Assembly: GCA_014380155.1 (NCBI GenBank)
Contig: JACMKJ010000378.1
Coordinates: 1-16,496, forward strand
Direction: 5' to 3'
Source: Rhizobacter sp.
Lineage (GTDB): Bacteria > Pseudomonadota > Gammaproteobacteria > Burkholderiales > Burkholderiaceae_C
Length of the DNA stretch: 16,496 nucleotides
Part shown: piece after piece, positions 15,860 to 16,496 of the stretch
How the letters are laid out: every line of letters starts with the position of its first letter
How positions within the stretch are numbered: position 1 is the stretch's first letter
The notes under the pieces: model-generated
The model's database searches: none
The model's input: only the letters and a program-made list of their open reading frames with translations
Told to the model about the DNA's origin: nothing
Program-made: the position numbers and the translations under genes

Positions 15860-15945
15860 GGTGGCTCCAGGTATCTTCATTCAAGAATGAAGAAATCATA
15901 ACAATTCATTTTTCAAGATGGATGACAGGCACTACCTTTGAGGCA
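15860..15945. promoter_or_regulatory. AT-rich divergent promoter region between the LysR gene and the nitronate monooxygenase-like gene
   Basis: This 86-base gap is clearly more AT-rich than the rest of the window. On the minus strand TATGAT (15895-15900) matches five of six bases of the sigma-70 -10 consensus and would start the regulator message inside the inverted repeat at 15874-15893, as expected for LysR self-repression. On the plus strand TTCATT (15877-15882) followed by AACAAT (15900-15905) has the right 17-base spacing but weak hexamers. GAGG just before the plus-strand ATG at 15946 is a fair ribosome site. Confidence 0.5.
15874..15893. promoter_or_regulatory. Inverted repeat, candidate LysR operator
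   Basis: Arms TCTTCATTC and GAATGAAGA are exact inverse complements (9 bases each) around AA. Palindromes of this kind containing a T-N11-A pattern are the usual recognition sites of LysR regulators near the divergent target gene. A partly similar stretch, TTCATTTTTCAAGATG at 15906-15921, could be a second, weaker activation half-site. The regulator ATG lies 15 bases beyond the palindrome. Confidence 0.6.
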
Positions 15946-16496
15946 ATGAACACACCACACACCTCTTCTCCGTTGTTGAGCACCCCGCTGACCCGTCTGC
16001 TGGGCGTGCCCCACCCCGTGATGCTGGCCGCCATGGATCTGGTGGCCGACGCGCGCCTGGTGCGTGCCGTCAGCGACGCCGGCGGCTACGGTTTTCTGGG
16101 TGCGGGTTATGGCGACGAAGCCTGGCTGCGCCGAGAGCTGGCCTTGCTCGAAGGCGCGGAGGGGCGCTTCGGCGTGGGCTTCATCACCTGGAGCCTGGTG
16201 CAGCAGCCGCAGCTGCTCGACATCGCGCTCGCCGCCCAACCCAGCGCCGTTTGGTTGTCGTTTGGTGACGTGGCCCCGTTTGCCAAACGCATCAAGACCA
16301 GCGGCGCGTTGATGGTGTGCCAGGTGCAGACCGAAGCCATGGCCCGTCAAGCGCTGGAGCACGGCGCCGACGTGCTGGTGGCCCAAGGTGCCGAAGCCGG
16401 TGGCCACGGCGTGAGCCGCGGCAGCATGGCCCTGGTGCCTGCGCTGGTCGACTTGGCCGGCCCACGCGTGCCGGTGGTGGCGGCCGGTGGCATTGC
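15946..16496 (+). CDS. Nitronate monooxygenase-like flavoprotein (2-nitropropane dioxygenase family), 3' end outside window
   Basis: The open frame from ATG 15946 runs 183 codons to the right edge without a stop. The N-terminal LTRLLGVPHPVMLAAMDLVADARLVRAVSDAGGYGFLGAGY matches the start of the FMN-dependent TIM barrel of this family (bind, hold, discriminate false alternatives). AQGAEAGGHG (residues 146-155) includes the histidine (H154) that in characterised nitronate monooxygenases is the catalytic base, and VPVVAAGGI at the edge is the start of the phosphate-binding loop. Members oxidise alkyl nitronates with FMN and oxygen, though many family proteins have other or unknown substrates. GAGG lies just upstream of the ATG. 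The gene is divergent from the LysR gene, suggesting regulation by it. An opposite-strand open frame (15913-16407) is a shadow. Confidence 0.88.
   Translation, partial: MNTPHTSSPLLSTPLTRLLGVPHPVMLAAMDLVADARLVRAVSDAGGYGFLGAGYGDEAWLRRELALLEGAEGRFGVGFITWSLVQQPQLLDIALAAQPSAVWLSFGDVAPFAKRIKTSGALMVCQVQTEAMARQALEHGADVLVAQGAEAGGHGVSRGSMALVPALVDLAGPRVPVVAAGGI

Noticed and set aside
15913..16407. Open frame of 164 codons on the minus strand near the right edge
   Set aside because: The plus strand codes for a recognisable nitronate monooxygenase-like protein over the same bases, and the minus-strand product shows no family resemblance.

Overview
The window is GC-rich DNA with densely packed genes and strong third-position GC bias. 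The protein families and best-remembered relatives point to a betaproteobacterium of the order Burkholderiales, perhaps the Rubrivivax/Leptothrix/Rhizobacter neighbourhood. That placement is inference from sequence style, not from a search.

Left edge (1-1277, plus strand): the 3' end of a DEAD-box RNA helicase gene of the DbpA type, then a gene for a small single-pass membrane protein with a coiled coil. Next (1297-3393, minus strand) is a membrane-anchored GGDEF-EAL protein. Its cyclase motif is degenerate and its EAL phosphodiesterase residues are complete. Its membrane part looks like a decayed MHYT sensor.

Centre (3561-13062, minus strand): a type VI secretion gene block transcribed in the order tssJ, tssK, tssL (with an OmpA-like peptidoglycan-binding domain), tssM, tagF, and a transmembrane Ser/Thr kinase with a DUF4384-like periplasmic end. 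tssL-tssM and tagF-kinase overlap by 4 bases and the other gaps are 22-43 bases, so this is very probably one operon. It supplies the envelope-spanning complex (TssJ-L-M), one baseplate adaptor (TssK) and post-translational control (TagF, kinase). Sheath, tube, spike, remaining baseplate proteins, ClpV, phosphatase PppA and Fha are not in the window and must lie elsewhere if the system works.

Right part: a 240-base intergenic region carrying an imperfect palindromic repeat separates tssJ from a divergent gene for an MltA-family lytic transglycosylase (13303-14985, plus strand), which has an unusual Ala/Pro-rich insert. A convergent LysR-type regulator gene (14903-15859, minus strand) overlaps its 3' end by 83 bases. 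The regulator is divergent from a nitronate monooxygenase-like gene that runs off the right edge (15946-16496, plus strand). The AT-rich gap between the last two holds a near-perfect 9-base-arm inverted repeat that is a good candidate LysR operator.

There are no tRNA or rRNA genes, insertion sequences or CRISPR arrays, and no gene-free stretch longer than 300 bases. The cluster is recognisable biology. I see no wholly new system. The points most worth following are the kinase/c-di-GMP gene pairing, the two related palindromes and the MltA insert.
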